64,000 bases of DNA from Paraburkholderia sp. D15 (GTDB lineage: Bacteria; Pseudomonadota; Gammaproteobacteria; Burkholderiales; Burkholderiaceae). Below are positions 44,141 to 52,608 of this stretch, piece by piece. Made by a program: the position numbers and the translations under genes. The notes beneath the pieces were generated by a model, which ran no database searches, was not told the DNA's origin, and saw nothing but the letters and a program-made list of their open reading frames with translations. Numbering within the stretch: the first letter of the stretch is position 1; the number at the start of each line of letters is the position of its first letter. The stretch is from assembly GCF_029910215.1 (NCBI RefSeq), contig NZ_CP110396.1, forward strand, positions 2,294,001 to 2,358,000, in the 5' to 3' direction.

Positions 44141-44953
44141 ATGTTGCAAGCCCCCCAGCGCACAGCTCTCAGCGGCCCGGCGCTCATCCGCCTGCTCGCT
44201 CGCGTGGCGGATGTCGATGTCCCCGAATCCCGGCAAACGCTCTCGGACCGGCTTAGCCAATGGCTCGGCTGGACCGACGCCATTGCACTGTCGTCGGTGC
44301 TGAACGGCGCGCCGCCGGCAGTGCCCGCGGGCGCGCGGGCGGCGCGGCCGTTCGGTCGCGCGGAAGAGGAGGAATGCGCGCGCGTGCGGATCTCGCTGGC
44401 GCAGTCGGTGGCCGGCGACAGCGTGCTGGGCGGCGCGCGGCGCCGTGGGACTGGGGCCGCGTCCGGGCCCGCACAGTCGCGCGCGCCGCTTCATGTGCAA
44501 AGCCCGATGTCGCTGCAAGCGTCGTTGCAAGCCGCGCCGGCGGAGCCGCCGCCCGATTACGCGATGTTCAGGCAACGCTACCTCGCGTTGCAGCAGTCGA
44601 TGGAAACCGCCGTCGGCACGCTGCGCGTGCGGCTGCGCGGCCTGCTGGCCGCCCGCACGCCCGAGTTCGCGCGGCTCGCGGTGGTCGATGCGGTGATGGA
44701 GCGCGCGCTGGCCGAGCGCGAGCGTGGTCTGCTGGGCGCGGTGCCCGGCCTGCTGGCCACGCATTTCGAGCGCCTGCGCGCGGCGGAAAAGGCGGCGCTG
44801 GCCGGCTCCGCCGCTTCGGACGATGCCGCGGCGGTCACGCCCGGCGCCTGGCTGGACGTGTTCCGCAAGGACATGCAAAGCGTGTTGCTTGCCGAACTGG
44901 ACGTTCGTTTTCAACCGGTCGAAGGGTTGCTCGCGGCTCTTCGCACCTGCTAA
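44141..44953 (+). CDS. DUF3348 protein, first gene of the DUF802 motor operon
   Basis: Cytoplasmic protein of 270 residues. Helical N-terminus (GPALIRLLARVADVDVPESRQTLSDRLSQWLGW), variable Ala/Pro-rich middle, helical C-terminus (TPGAWLDVFRKDMQSVLLAELDVRFQPVEGLLAAL). DUF3348 has no known function but is repeatedly found beside DUF802 genes. The gap to DUF802 is 10 bp, so the two are co-transcribed. Promoter probably in the 204-bp upstream region. Confidence 0.85.
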   Translation: MLQAPQRTALSGPALIRLLARVADVDVPESRQTLSDRLSQWLGWTDAIALSSVLNGAPPAVPAGARAARPFGRAEEEECARVRISLAQSVAGDSVLGGARRRGTGAASGPAQSRAPLHVQSPMSLQASLQAAPAEPPPDYAMFRQRYLALQQSMETAVGTLRVRLRGLLAARTPEFARLAVVDAVMERALAERERGLLGAVPGLLATHFERLRAAEKAALAGSAASDDAAAVTPGAWLDVFRKDMQSVLLAELDVRFQPVEGLLAALRTC

Positions 44954-44963
44954 CTGGGACACT

Positions 44964-47582
44964 ATGTCCAGATATCGTATTGACCTCGTTGTGTTTCTGG
45001 CGGGCCTCGCCGCCGTGTGCTGGATCGCCGCGGGCTACCTCGGCTCGAATCCGCTGGCGCTGGCCGTCACGCTGTTGATCGCCGTCTGCTACGTGGCGGG
45101 CGCGCTCGAACTGCATCGCTACAACCAGGCGACTGCCTCGCTGACGGGCGCGGTCGCCGGACTGTCGGGACCGCCGGCCAGCTTCGGCGGCTGGCTCGAG
45201 TCCTTGCATCCGAGCCTGCGCAACGCGGTGCGGTTGCGGGTCGAAGGCGAGCGCGTGGCGCTGCCCGGCCCGGCGCTCGCGCCGTACCTGGTCGGCCTGC
45301 TGGTGCTGCTGGGCATGCTCGGCACCTTGCTCGGCATGGTCGCGACCCTGCGCGGCACCGGCATGGCGCTCGAAAGCTCGACCGATCTCGAAGCGATCCG
45401 CGCTTCGCTGGCCGCGCCGGTGAAGGGGCTGGGCTTCGCGTTCGGCACCTCGATCGCGGGTGTGTCCACTTCCGCGATGCTCGGACTGCTGGCTGCGCTG
45501 AGCCGTCGCGAGCGTCTGCAGGCCGCGCAACAGCTCGACGTGAAGATCGCGACGACGCTGCGGATTTTTTCGCAGGCCCATCAACGCGACGAGAGTTTCC
45601 GTCTGCTGCAGCGCCAGGCCGATGTGATGCCGACGCTGGTCGAGCGTCTGCAGTCGATGATGTCGGCGATCGAGCAGCAGAGTCTTGCATTGAACGAGCG
45701 GCAGCTCGCGAGTCAGGACGCGTTTCATGGCCGCACCGAGGCCGCGTACACGCGCCTCGCCGGCTCCGTCGAACAGTCGTTGAAGCAGAGTGTGGCCGAC
45801 AGCACGCGCGCGGCCGGCGCCGCGCTGCAACCGGTAATGGAAGCGACCCTGGCGGGTCTCGCGCGCGAAACCGCCGCGTTGCACGAGAGCGTGTCGCAAG
45901 CGGTGCAGCGGCAACTGGACGGGCTGTCGAGCGGGTTTGCCGCGACGAGCGCGAACGTGAGCGGCATCTGGAATGATGCATTGGCCGGGCAGCAGCGTTC
46001 GAGCGAGGCACTGACCGAACACGTGCGGACCTCGCTGGATCGTTTCGCCGACAGCTTCGAGCAGCGTTCGGCCGGGCTGCTGGACGGCGTGTCTGCGCGG
46101 CTCGATGCAGCCACGCAGGGCGTGTCGCAAGCATGGAACGATGCGTTGGCGCGCCAGGAGCGCGCCGGCGAAACCCTGGCGGACAGCAACCGGCAGGCGC
46201 TGGTCACGGCGGCGGCGAGCTTCGAGCAACATTCGGCGGCGCTGCTGGCGAGCGTCGGCGAGTCGCACGCGAATCTGCAGACGACACTCGGTGCACGCGA
46301 CGAGCAGCGCCTTGCCGCCTGGACCGAAGCGCTGGGTGCGATGGCGGTGGCGTTGAACGAGAAGTTCGAGCGCGTGGGCGAGCAGGCGGCGGCGCGTCAG
46401 CAGGCAATCTGCGCGACGTTGGAGCAGACCGCGCGCGACGTCTCCGCGCAAACGCAAACGCATGCGAATGCAACGATCGCCGAAATCGGCCGTCTCGTGG
46501 ATGCCGCCGCCGAAGCGCCGAAGGCCGCTGCGAATCTGCGTGCCGAATTGGCCGAGCAGGATGAAAAGCGACTTACGGCATGGACCGAGCAATTGGGCGC
46601 GATCGCTGCGACGCTGAGCGAGAAATTCGAGCAGGTCGGTGAGTTGGCGGCATCGCGTCAGCAGGCAATCTGCGCGACGTTGGAGCAAACCGCGCGCGAC
46701 ATCTCCGCGCAAACGCAAACGCATGCGAATGCAACGATCGCCGAAATCGGCCGTCTCGTGGATGCCGCCGCCGAAGCGCCGAAGGCGGCTGCGAATCTGC
46801 GTGCCGAACTGGCCGAGCAGGACGAAAAGCGACTCACCGCATGGACCGCGCAACTGAGTGCGATCGCCGCCACGCTGAGCGATAAATTCGAACAGGCCGG
46901 CGAACGCACGGCAACGCGTCAGCAGGCAATCTGCGCGACGTTGGAGCAGACCGCGCGCGACGTCTCCGCGCAAACGCAAACGCATGCGAGTGCAACTATC
47001 GCCGAAATCGAGCGGCTGGTGCTGGCTGCGTCCGAAGCACCGAAGGCGGCTGCCGAGGTCGTCGCCGAATTGCGGCAGAAGCTCTCCGACAGCATGGTCC
47101 GCGATACCGCGATGCTGGACGAGCGTGCCCGTCTGCTGGAGACGCTCGAAACGCTGCTCGATGCGGTCAATCACGCCTCCACCGAACAGCGCACGGCGGT
47201 CGACGCGCTCGTCGCCACGTCGGCGGACTTGCTGGAACGCGTCGGCACGCGTTTCACGGACAAGGTCGAACTGGAAACCGGCAAGCTCGGCGAGATCGCC
47301 GCGCAGGTCACGGGCAGCGCGGTCGAGGTAGCGAGCCTCGGCGAAGCGTTTGGCGCGGCCGTGCAGGTGTTCGGCGAGTCGAACGACAAGCTGGTCGCGC
47401 ATCTCGAACGGATCGAAACCGCGCTCGACAAGTCGCTCGCGCGCAGCGACGAACAACTGGCCTACTACGTCGCGCAGGCGCGTGAAGTCGTCGATCTCAG
47501 CGTGATGTCGCAGAAGCAGATCGTCGAAGATCTGCAGCAGCTTGCCGGGCGGCGCGCGTCAGCCGGAGCCGAGTCCGCATGA
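44964..47582 (+). CDS. DUF802 protein: MotA/ExbB-like channel subunit with a very long coiled-coil tail
   Basis: Inner-membrane protein of 872 residues. Four membrane segments at about 7-26, 30-50, 106-128 and 154-179. The last two match MotA/TolQ/ExbB: LVLLGMLGTLLGMVATLRG, then VKGLGFAFGTSIAGVSTSAMLGL with buried Thr/Ser. The remaining 690 residues are predicted cytoplasmic and almost wholly helical, with an 87-residue repeat near residues 478-700. The architecture resembles ZorA of Zorya and other MotA-like motors with long tails. Its TGA overlaps the OmpA-like gene, its likely stator partner. Confidence 0.88.
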   Translation: MSRYRIDLVVFLAGLAAVCWIAAGYLGSNPLALAVTLLIAVCYVAGALELHRYNQATASLTGAVAGLSGPPASFGGWLESLHPSLRNAVRLRVEGERVALPGPALAPYLVGLLVLLGMLGTLLGMVATLRGTGMALESSTDLEAIRASLAAPVKGLGFAFGTSIAGVSTSAMLGLLAALSRRERLQAAQQLDVKIATTLRIFSQAHQRDESFRLLQRQADVMPTLVERLQSMMSAIEQQSLALNERQLASQDAFHGRTEAAYTRLAGSVEQSLKQSVADSTRAAGAALQPVMEATLAGLARETAALHESVSQAVQRQLDGLSSGFAATSANVSGIWNDALAGQQRSSEALTEHVRTSLDRFADSFEQRSAGLLDGVSARLDAATQGVSQAWNDALARQERAGETLADSNRQALVTAAASFEQHSAALLASVGESHANLQTTLGARDEQRLAAWTEALGAMAVALNEKFERVGEQAAARQQAICATLEQTARDVSAQTQTHANATIAEIGRLVDAAAEAPKAAANLRAELAEQDEKRLTAWTEQLGAIAATLSEKFEQVGELAASRQQAICATLEQTARDISAQTQTHANATIAEIGRLVDAAAEAPKAAANLRAELAEQDEKRLTAWTAQLSAIAATLSDKFEQAGERTATRQQAICATLEQTARDVSAQTQTHASATIAEIERLVLAASEAPKAAAEVVAELRQKLSDSMVRDTAMLDERARLLETLETLLDAVNHASTEQRTAVDALVATSADLLERVGTRFTDKVELETGKLGEIAAQVTGSAVEVASLGEAFGAAVQVFGESNDKLVAHLERIETALDKSLARSDEQLAYYVAQAREVVDLSVMSQKQIVEDLQQLAGRRASAGAESA
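46395..47060 (+). repeat. 261-bp (87-residue) near-identical tandem repeats in the DUF802 gene
   Basis: Segments starting CGTCAGCAGGCAATCTGCGC occur at 46395, 46656 and 46917, exactly 261 bp apart. Long blocks around them are nearly identical (QQAICATLEQTARDVSAQTQ in protein). Differences are few, which implies recent duplication or gene conversion. Confidence 0.93.
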
Positions 47583-48208
47583 GCGAGGAAATCGACGGCG
47601 GCGTGGAGACCGTCGCGCCGATCTGGCCGGTGTTCGGCGATTTGATGTCGGTGCTGCTGGGGGCGTTCGTGCTGATCCTGGTCGGCGTGATCGGCGTGCA
47701 GCTAGAGCTGTCGACGCGGCTCGCGCAGGAGGTCAAGCAGCGTCAGGCGGAAACGCAGCGGCGCAAGACGCTCGAACAGGCGCTGGCGGGTCCGCTCGCG
47801 GCGGGGCGCGTGACGCTGGTCAACGGGCGTATCGGCATTAGCGGCAACGTGTTGTTCGCGCTGAATTCGGATCAGTTGCAGCCCGAGGGGCGCGAGGTAT
47901 TGAAGAGTCTGGCCGGGCCGCTGACCGCTTATCTGCATGCGCGCGACGAGATTCTGATGGTGAGCGGCTTTACCGACGACCGTCAGGTGCGCGAGGCGAA
48001 TCGCCGATTCGCGGACAACTGGGAACTGTCGGCGCAGCGCGCGCTGACCGTGACGCGCGCGCTGATCGACGATGGCGTGCCGGCGTCGTCGGTCTTCGCG
48101 GCGGCGTTCGGCTCGCAACAGCCGGTCAGTTCGAATGCGGACGATCAGGGGCGGGCGAAGAACCGGCGGGTGGAAATCGCGCCGGTGCCGGGGAAAGCGC
48201 GTGAATAA
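47579..48208 (+). CDS. OmpA/MotB-like motor partner of the DUF802 protein
   Basis: Inner-membrane protein of 209 residues. A single N-terminal membrane segment (PVFGDLMSVLLGAFVLILVGVI) carries an Asp (residue 21) at the position of the proton-binding Asp of MotB, ExbD and ZorB. The C-terminal OmpA-like peptidoglycan-binding domain shows LFALNSDQLQPEGREVLKSL, VSGFTDDRQVREANRRFADNWELSAQRA and KNRRVEI. It starts in the DUF802 stop codon (ATGA) and overlaps the DUF2894 GTG by 8 bases. Confidence 0.9.
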   Translation: MSEEIDGGVETVAPIWPVFGDLMSVLLGAFVLILVGVIGVQLELSTRLAQEVKQRQAETQRRKTLEQALAGPLAAGRVTLVNGRIGISGNVLFALNSDQLQPEGREVLKSLAGPLTAYLHARDEILMVSGFTDDRQVREANRRFADNWELSAQRALTVTRALIDDGVPASSVFAAAFGSQQPVSSNADDQGRAKNRRVEIAPVPGKARE

Positions 48209-48893
48209 CGACGGGATGGGTGTGGGCGGCGGGAGCGAGCAGGGCGACGGAAGCGCAGCGTTCGACGCAGTCGGCGCGACGCTCGACGCGTGGCGCAGGC
48301 AGGGTGCCGATCGTCACGACCCGATCCGCTTCCATTTCATCGACGCGTTGGCGCGTCGCGCACGGGTCCATGGCGGCGCCACGCGGCGCGTGCTCGATGC
48401 GAAACTTGCCACATTGGTCGATGCGTATGCGGTCAGTCTTGCGAAGGCCGAAGCCGAAGCCGAGGCCAAAACCGAAACGGCCAGCTCGACTACGCCTTCG
48501 GCAACCGGTGAACCCACACCCAGCGCGTTGACCGCATTGACCACGCTCCTCGCCAGCCACTTCCCCGCCGAAGGCGAGCACCGCGTCACCGCACACGGCT
48601 TGCCGACCGCCGCGTCTTATCCGGAACTGCCGGCGCTCGATCACTTTCGCGACATCTGGTCGAAGGTTCGAACCGAGAAACAACTGCGTCAGTCGTTCGA
48701 ACAGGTGCCCGGCAACGCGGGGCCGCTCAATTCGAACAGCCTCGTGCATCGTGCGCTTTCGTTGATGCGCGAATTGTCGCCGGGTTATCTGAAGCAATTC
48801 ATGACTTATGTCGATGCCTTGTCGTGGATGGAGCAGATGAACGCCACGCCTGCTCCCACCACGGTCAGTCGAAATCGAACACATCGAAAATAG
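48201..48893 (+). CDS. DUF2894 protein, last gene of the motor operon
   Basis: Cytoplasmic protein of 230 residues, GTG start within the OmpA-like gene. DUF2894 has no known function. Visible are an N-terminal helical part (AFDAVGATLDAWRRQGADRH), an acidic AEAEAEAKTE linker, and the conserved C-terminal block ALDHFRDIWSKVRTEKQLRQSFEQVPGNAGPLNSNSLVHRALSLMRELSPGYLKQFMTY (given here by its ends ALDHF to KQFMTY). Its last 29 bp overlap the 3' end of the opposing zinc-ribbon gene. The four-gene set is conserved in Burkholderiales, from family knowledge. Confidence 0.85.
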   Translation: MNNDGMGVGGGSEQGDGSAAFDAVGATLDAWRRQGADRHDPIRFHFIDALARRARVHGGATRRVLDAKLATLVDAYAVSLAKAEAEAEAKTETASSTTPSATGEPTPSALTALTTLLASHFPAEGEHRVTAHGLPTAASYPELPALDHFRDIWSKVRTEKQLRQSFEQVPGNAGPLNSNSLVHRALSLMRELSPGYLKQFMTYVDALSWMEQMNATPAPTTVSRNRTHRK

Positions 48894-49251
48894 AGCGCTT
48901 TTTCCGGTAGCCACTGCGCTCCTGGCCGCGATGACCGTCGTATGGGCGATGTCTGTCGTGGTCGCGGCTGTGATCCCGATGGTCGCGATCGTCCCGATGG
49001 TCGCGATCGTCACGCTCATGACGGTAATCACGGTTGTCGCGGTACTCCCGGCTATCGCGCGCCACTGCATTCGCACCCGCACCTGCATTCACGCTCGCGC
49101 TCGCAACGCCATCGTCATGGTCCTGCGCGATCAGCTTGTCGAGTTCGCCCCGGTCTAGCCAGACACCGCGGCAGTCCGGGCAGTAATCGATCTCGACGGA
49201 GCGGCGCTCGGCCATCAACAGATCGGTGGTTTTGCAGACGGGGCATTTCAT
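48865..49251 (-). CDS. TFIIB-type zinc-ribbon protein with an Arg/Asp/His tail
   Basis: Small protein of 128 residues. The N-terminal zinc ribbon has Cys3, Cys6, Cys24 and Cys27 (CPVC and CPDC) with WLDRGELDKLI, as in the zf-TFIIB family. The middle is Ala/Asn-rich. The tail is low-complexity charged repeat (RDHRDDRDHRDHSRDHDRHR), then SGYRKKRSIFDVFDFD. The start at 49251 has GAGGAG upstream; longer frames lack this. Convergent with and overlapping the DUF2894 gene by 29 bp. Function unknown. Confidence 0.85.
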   Translation of the reverse strand: MKCPVCKTTDLLMAERRSVEIDYCPDCRGVWLDRGELDKLIAQDHDDGVASASVNAGAGANAVARDSREYRDNRDYRHERDDRDHRDDRDHRDHSRDHDRHRPYDGHRGQERSGYRKKRSIFDVFDFD

Positions 49252-49293
49252 GATGTCGCTCCTCAAAAGTATCAAGTCAACCAACGCTCACGT

Positions 49294-50040
49294 TTAAGCA
49301 TTCGCCGCGCGCTTCGATTTCGCGCGGCGGACCAGCATGTTCATCGCCTCGACGAACGCGGAGAACGCCATGGCCGCGTAGATGTAGGCCTTCGGCACAT
49401 GCGAGCCGAAACCCTCGGCGATCAGCGTCATCCCGATCACCAGCAGGAAGCTCAGCGCGAGCATCACGATGGTCGGATTGCGGTCGATAAAGCGCGACAG
49501 CGGTTGCGCGGCGAACAGCATCACCGTGACGGCGACGATCACCGCGATGAACATGATCGGCATGTGATCGGTCATGCCGACCGCGGTGATGATGCTGTCC
49601 ACCGAGAACACGATATCGAGCACCAGGATCTGGCCGATCGCGGCCGCGGCGGTCAACTGAATCGTCTTGCCTGCCTTGCTGCCGACCGTCTCCACCTGCG
49701 TGACGTGATGACGGATTTCGCTGGTCGCCTTCCACACGAGAAACAGGCCGCCGCCGAGCAGAATCAGGTCGCGCCACGAAAACGCGTGACCGAACAGCGA
49801 AAACGCGGGCGCGGTCAACTGCGCGATCCACGCCACCGTGCCGAGCAGCGCGAGCCGCAGGCCGAGCGCCAGCGAGATGCCGATGCGTTGCGTCCGGGCG
49901 CGCTGCGCCTCGGGCAGCTTGTTGCTGACGATCGAGATGAAGATCAGGTTGTCGATGCCGAGCACGATCTCCATCACGACCAGCGTGAGAAGCGCGGCCC
50001 AGACGGCGGGATCGGAGAAAAGCGTGAGCAGGGTGTCCAT
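49294..50040 (-). CDS. TerC-family integral membrane protein
   Basis: Membrane protein of 248 residues with about seven segments. TerC signatures: [20 protein letters not shown] with the acidic pair in helix 2, and [19 protein letters not shown] with the matching pair in helix 5. TerC-family proteins are linked to tellurite resistance and, more recently, to manganese export. The short version without CBS/CorC domains is seen here. It lies 43 bp downstream of the zinc-ribbon start on the same strand; co-transcription is possible. Confidence 0.93.
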   Translation of the reverse strand: MDTLLTLFSDPAVWAALLTLVVMEIVLGIDNLIFISIVSNKLPEAQRARTQRIGISLALGLRLALLGTVAWIAQLTAPAFSLFGHAFSWRDLILLGGGLFLVWKATSEIRHHVTQVETVGSKAGKTIQLTAAAAIGQILVLDIVFSVDSIITAVGMTDHMPIMFIAVIVAVTVMLFAAQPLSRFIDRNPTIVMLALSFLLVIGMTLIAEGFGSHVPKAYIYAAMAFSAFVEAMNMLVRRAKSKRAANA

Positions 50041-50166
50041 GGGTGCGGGATCGGTCTGAAAAGAATGCGTGGAACGTTGCGATGGAGCTATCTTCGTCGT
50101 TTCAAGGATTCGGATAAATCAGCGATAATCTGACGGACATATCGGTTTTTTCGATGTATCCGAGAA

Positions 50167-50199
50167 ACATCCGCGCAACATCTGCGCAACATCCGCGCA
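50167..50199 (+). repeat. Three 11-bp direct repeats upstream of the LysR gene
   Basis: ACATCCGCGCA, ACATCTGCGCA and ACATCCGCGCA lie head to tail with an exact 11-bp period, 22 bp before the start codon. A TCGGATA / TATCCGA inverted pair flanks at 50110-50116 and 50157-50163. Helical phasing suggests a protein-binding site, perhaps for NhaR itself (inference). Confidence 0.6.
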
Positions 50200-50221
50200 A
50201 CGTTCCCGAGGCGATCACGTC

Positions 50222-51100
50222 ATGCTCAACTTCCGCCATCTCTACTATTTCTGGATCGTCGTGAAGGAGGGTGGCTTCGCGCGCGCGGCCGAACACCTCG
50301 ACATGGCAGTGCAGACCATCAGCGCACAGGTCCGCGAGCTGGAAAAATCGATCGGCCGGCAACTGCTGAAACCGGCGGGTCGCGGCGTCACCATGACCGA
50401 GGCCGGCGAAGCCGCGTTCAATCGCGCGGAGCAGATTTTTCAGCTAGGCGAGGCGCTGCTCGACGAGATGCGCGAAGGCGGCGAGGGCGTCGCGCGGCTG
50501 GCAGTGGGCCTGTCCGATGGCATTTCGAAGCTCGCGGCGCATGCGCTGCTCGCGCCGGTGCTCGGTACGCCGTCGCTCAGGCTGCTGTGCCACGAGGGCG
50601 AGCATTCGGAACTGCTGTCGGAACTGGCGCTGCATCGGCTCGATCTCGTGCTGGCCTGTCAGCCCGCGCCGCATAACGCCGATCTGCGGGTGTTCAGCCA
50701 GCGAATCGCCGGTTCGCCGGTCGATTGGTACGGGCCCACGGAGATCGTCCGCAAATCCGCGCGCGCGGGCTTTCCGCAGTGCCTCGCGGAGGTGCCCGTG
50801 CTGTTGCCCACGCGTCATGCCGCGCTGCGGGCGCGGCTCGATCGCTGGTTCGAAACGGCGGGCATCCGCCCGCGTATCGTCGGCGAGTTCGAGGACAGCG
50901 CGCTGATGGCGGTGTTCGCGGCGCGCGGGCTCGGCGTGTTTCCACTCGCGGAACTCGGCGCGGAAGATCTGACGCTGCTGCGCGGCCTGCGCTGGCTCGG
51001 CCGCGCGGAAGGCGTGATCGAGGAAATTCACGCGATCCGTTCGCGGCGCGGGCAGCATCACGCGTTGGCGTCCCAGGTGCTGGCCGCCGTGCGTTCGTAG
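50222..51100 (+). CDS. nhaR: NhaR-like LysR-family transcriptional activator
   Basis: LysR-type regulator of 292 residues. It begins MLNFRHLYYFWIVVKEGGFA, the conserved NhaR opening, followed by the helix-turn-helix HLDMAVQTISAQVRELEKSIGRQLLKPAGRG. The effector domain has VGLSDGISKLAAHALLAPVLG and FEDSALMAVFAARGLGVFPL. NhaR responds to sodium and activates nhaA in E. coli; in Burkholderia the target is unknown, and no antiporter gene is near. Divergent from terC. Its 3' end overlaps the terB-like gene by 43 bp. Confidence 0.88.
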   Translation: MLNFRHLYYFWIVVKEGGFARAAEHLDMAVQTISAQVRELEKSIGRQLLKPAGRGVTMTEAGEAAFNRAEQIFQLGEALLDEMREGGEGVARLAVGLSDGISKLAAHALLAPVLGTPSLRLLCHEGEHSELLSELALHRLDLVLACQPAPHNADLRVFSQRIAGSPVDWYGPTEIVRKSARAGFPQCLAEVPVLLPTRHAALRARLDRWFETAGIRPRIVGEFEDSALMAVFAARGLGVFPLAELGAEDLTLLRGLRWLGRAEGVIEEIHAIRSRRGQHHALASQVLAAVRS

Positions 51101-51537
51101 GCGCGCAGCAGCGCGCCGCGACGCCCCGGAAGCGGGCCTGAAAGCGAGCTCGCGCTCGGCCCCCACGCATTGAGGATCGCGGCGAGCAGCGCAATTTCGC
51201 CGTCCGCCAGATAGTCGTCGGCGATCGTCACGGCGATACACAAGCGGATCACCTTGGCGCGCAGCGCGGGGTCGTCGATTTCGGCGATCAGCTTGGTGAG
51301 CATCGCTTCGTCGATAGGACTCACGGTCGGCGCGGGCGACGCCTGCGCCATCGCGTGGTCTTCGCACATCGCCTGCACGATCTGCGCGAATTGCGCCGGC
51401 GCGAGGCCGAGCTGGCCGGCGATGTCGAGTTTATCCAGCACGCGTTCTTCGGAACTGCACACGTGGCCGTCGGCGGTCAGCGCGAGCGCGACGATACGGG
51501 CGGCGGCTTGAGGACTGTTGCGCGGGTAGCTTCGCAT
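51058..51537 (-). CDS. TerB-family (tellurite resistance-like) protein
   Basis: Helical cytoplasmic protein of 159 residues with the TerB pattern: RIVALALTADGHVCSSEERVLDKL near the N-terminus and IRLCIAVTIADDYLADGEIALLAAILNAWG at about 96-125, both with acidic metal-binding residues. The C-terminus is less conserved. Convergent with nhaR, overlapping it by 43 bp. A TerC gene is 1 kb away, but there is no full ter operon. Confidence 0.82.
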   Translation of the reverse strand: MRSYPRNSPQAAARIVALALTADGHVCSSEERVLDKLDIAGQLGLAPAQFAQIVQAMCEDHAMAQASPAPTVSPIDEAMLTKLIAEIDDPALRAKVIRLCIAVTIADDYLADGEIALLAAILNAWGPSASSLSGPLPGRRGALLRAYERTAASTWDANA

Positions 51538-51750
51538 GATCGAGGTTCCTTTCGCGGACCGTGTCCGCAGTGATGATGGACCTCAGTGTGCGCGACGCGC
51601 TGCATCGGATAAATCTGCTAATGACGAAGCGATGGTTCGTAAAAAACGAAGTGTCGAACTGATGCGCCCATGCTGCGGCATACTTCGACGCGCATCGAAA
51701 CGTGCGCTATCAAATAGCGCTATGCTCGAACGAATCCCCGGGAGACCGCC

Positions 51751-52488
51751 ATGCATGCCCAACCGAATCTGTCCGCCACCGCCTTTCTGATCGCCGACGC
51801 CGCTCGCGCCGCCATGCTGATGGCGCTGGTGGACGGCCGCGCGCTGCCGGCGGGCGAACTTGCGTATGCGGCGGGCGTGACGGCCCAGACGGCGAGCAGC
51901 CATCTGGCAAAACTGCTCGACGGCGGGTTGATCGCGGTCGAGAAGCAGGGCCGTCATCGCTATTACCGGCTCGCCGATCCGCATGTGGCGGTGGCGCTGG
52001 AAAGCCTGGCGTCGATCGGCACGCAACGCGCGGTGCGGCGCAAACCGCTGGGTCGTGAGGCCGGGCAACTGCGTTTTGCGCGGTGCTGCTACGACCATCT
52101 CGCGGGCCAGGCCGGCGTGGCGATTACCCAGCATCTGCTGGAACGCGGGTTGATTGCGGCGGCAGCGGACAAGCGCTTCGAGGTCACGCCGGATGGGCGC
52201 GCATGGTTCGCGGGTCTTGGGCTGGATGTCGGCGCGGTCAAGGCGGGGCGCTACGGGATTGCGCGGCAGTGCCTCGACTGGTCGGAGCGGCAGCATCATC
52301 TGGCGGGGCCGCTTGGCGTCGTGTTCCTCGATCTGCTGTGCGCGAAAGGATGGTTGCGGCGCGCCGCGTCGTCGCGAGCAGTGCAGATCACACCGGCGGG
52401 GTGGGTGGGGTTGCGCGAGCATCTCGGCGTGACGCCGGAGTCGATCGAGCGTTGCACGGAGACCGGAGCCGATGCGCTGGTGGCGTGA
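51751..52488 (+). CDS. ArsR-like winged-helix regulator
   Basis: DNA-binding protein of 245 residues. The N-terminal ArsR-type winged helix shows RAAMLMALVDGRALPAGELAYAAGVTAQTASSHLAKL and the wing GLIAVEKQGRHRYYRLA. The long C-terminal part (CCYDHLAGQAGVAITQHLLERGLI and a Trp/Gly-rich end) is not a classical ArsR metal site. No divergent partner, so the target is unknown. The 213-bp upstream region holds no gene that I can support. Confidence 0.9.
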   Translation: MHAQPNLSATAFLIADAARAAMLMALVDGRALPAGELAYAAGVTAQTASSHLAKLLDGGLIAVEKQGRHRYYRLADPHVAVALESLASIGTQRAVRRKPLGREAGQLRFARCCYDHLAGQAGVAITQHLLERGLIAAAADKRFEVTPDGRAWFAGLGLDVGAVKAGRYGIARQCLDWSERQHHLAGPLGVVFLDLLCAKGWLRRAASSRAVQITPAGWVGLREHLGVTPESIERCTETGADALVA

Positions 52489-52608
52489 CCTGGGCGGCAT
52501 CACAGGACGCATCGCACGCCCTCCGACCCACACAACGGCGGCGACCGTGTCACCACGCCAATCGCCGCCCGGCACACCATCACTTCACGCCGTTGCAATG
52601 CGCGCGCA

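Noticed and set aside
44835..47456. 873-residue antisense ORF opposite the DUF802 gene
   Set aside because: Arg/Gln/His-rich shadow of a GC-rich gene with a repeat. It has no ribosome site or domain, while the plus frame has clear membrane helices.
44141..48893. A true Zorya defence system
   Set aside because: The motor pair looks like ZorAB, but no ZorC, ZorD helicase or ZorE nuclease is next to it. DUF3348 and DUF2894 have no effector motif that I can see.
49294..51537. Tellurite resistance island (terC and terB close together)
   Set aside because: The two genes are on separate transcripts with nhaR between them, and no terA, terD, terE or terZ is present.
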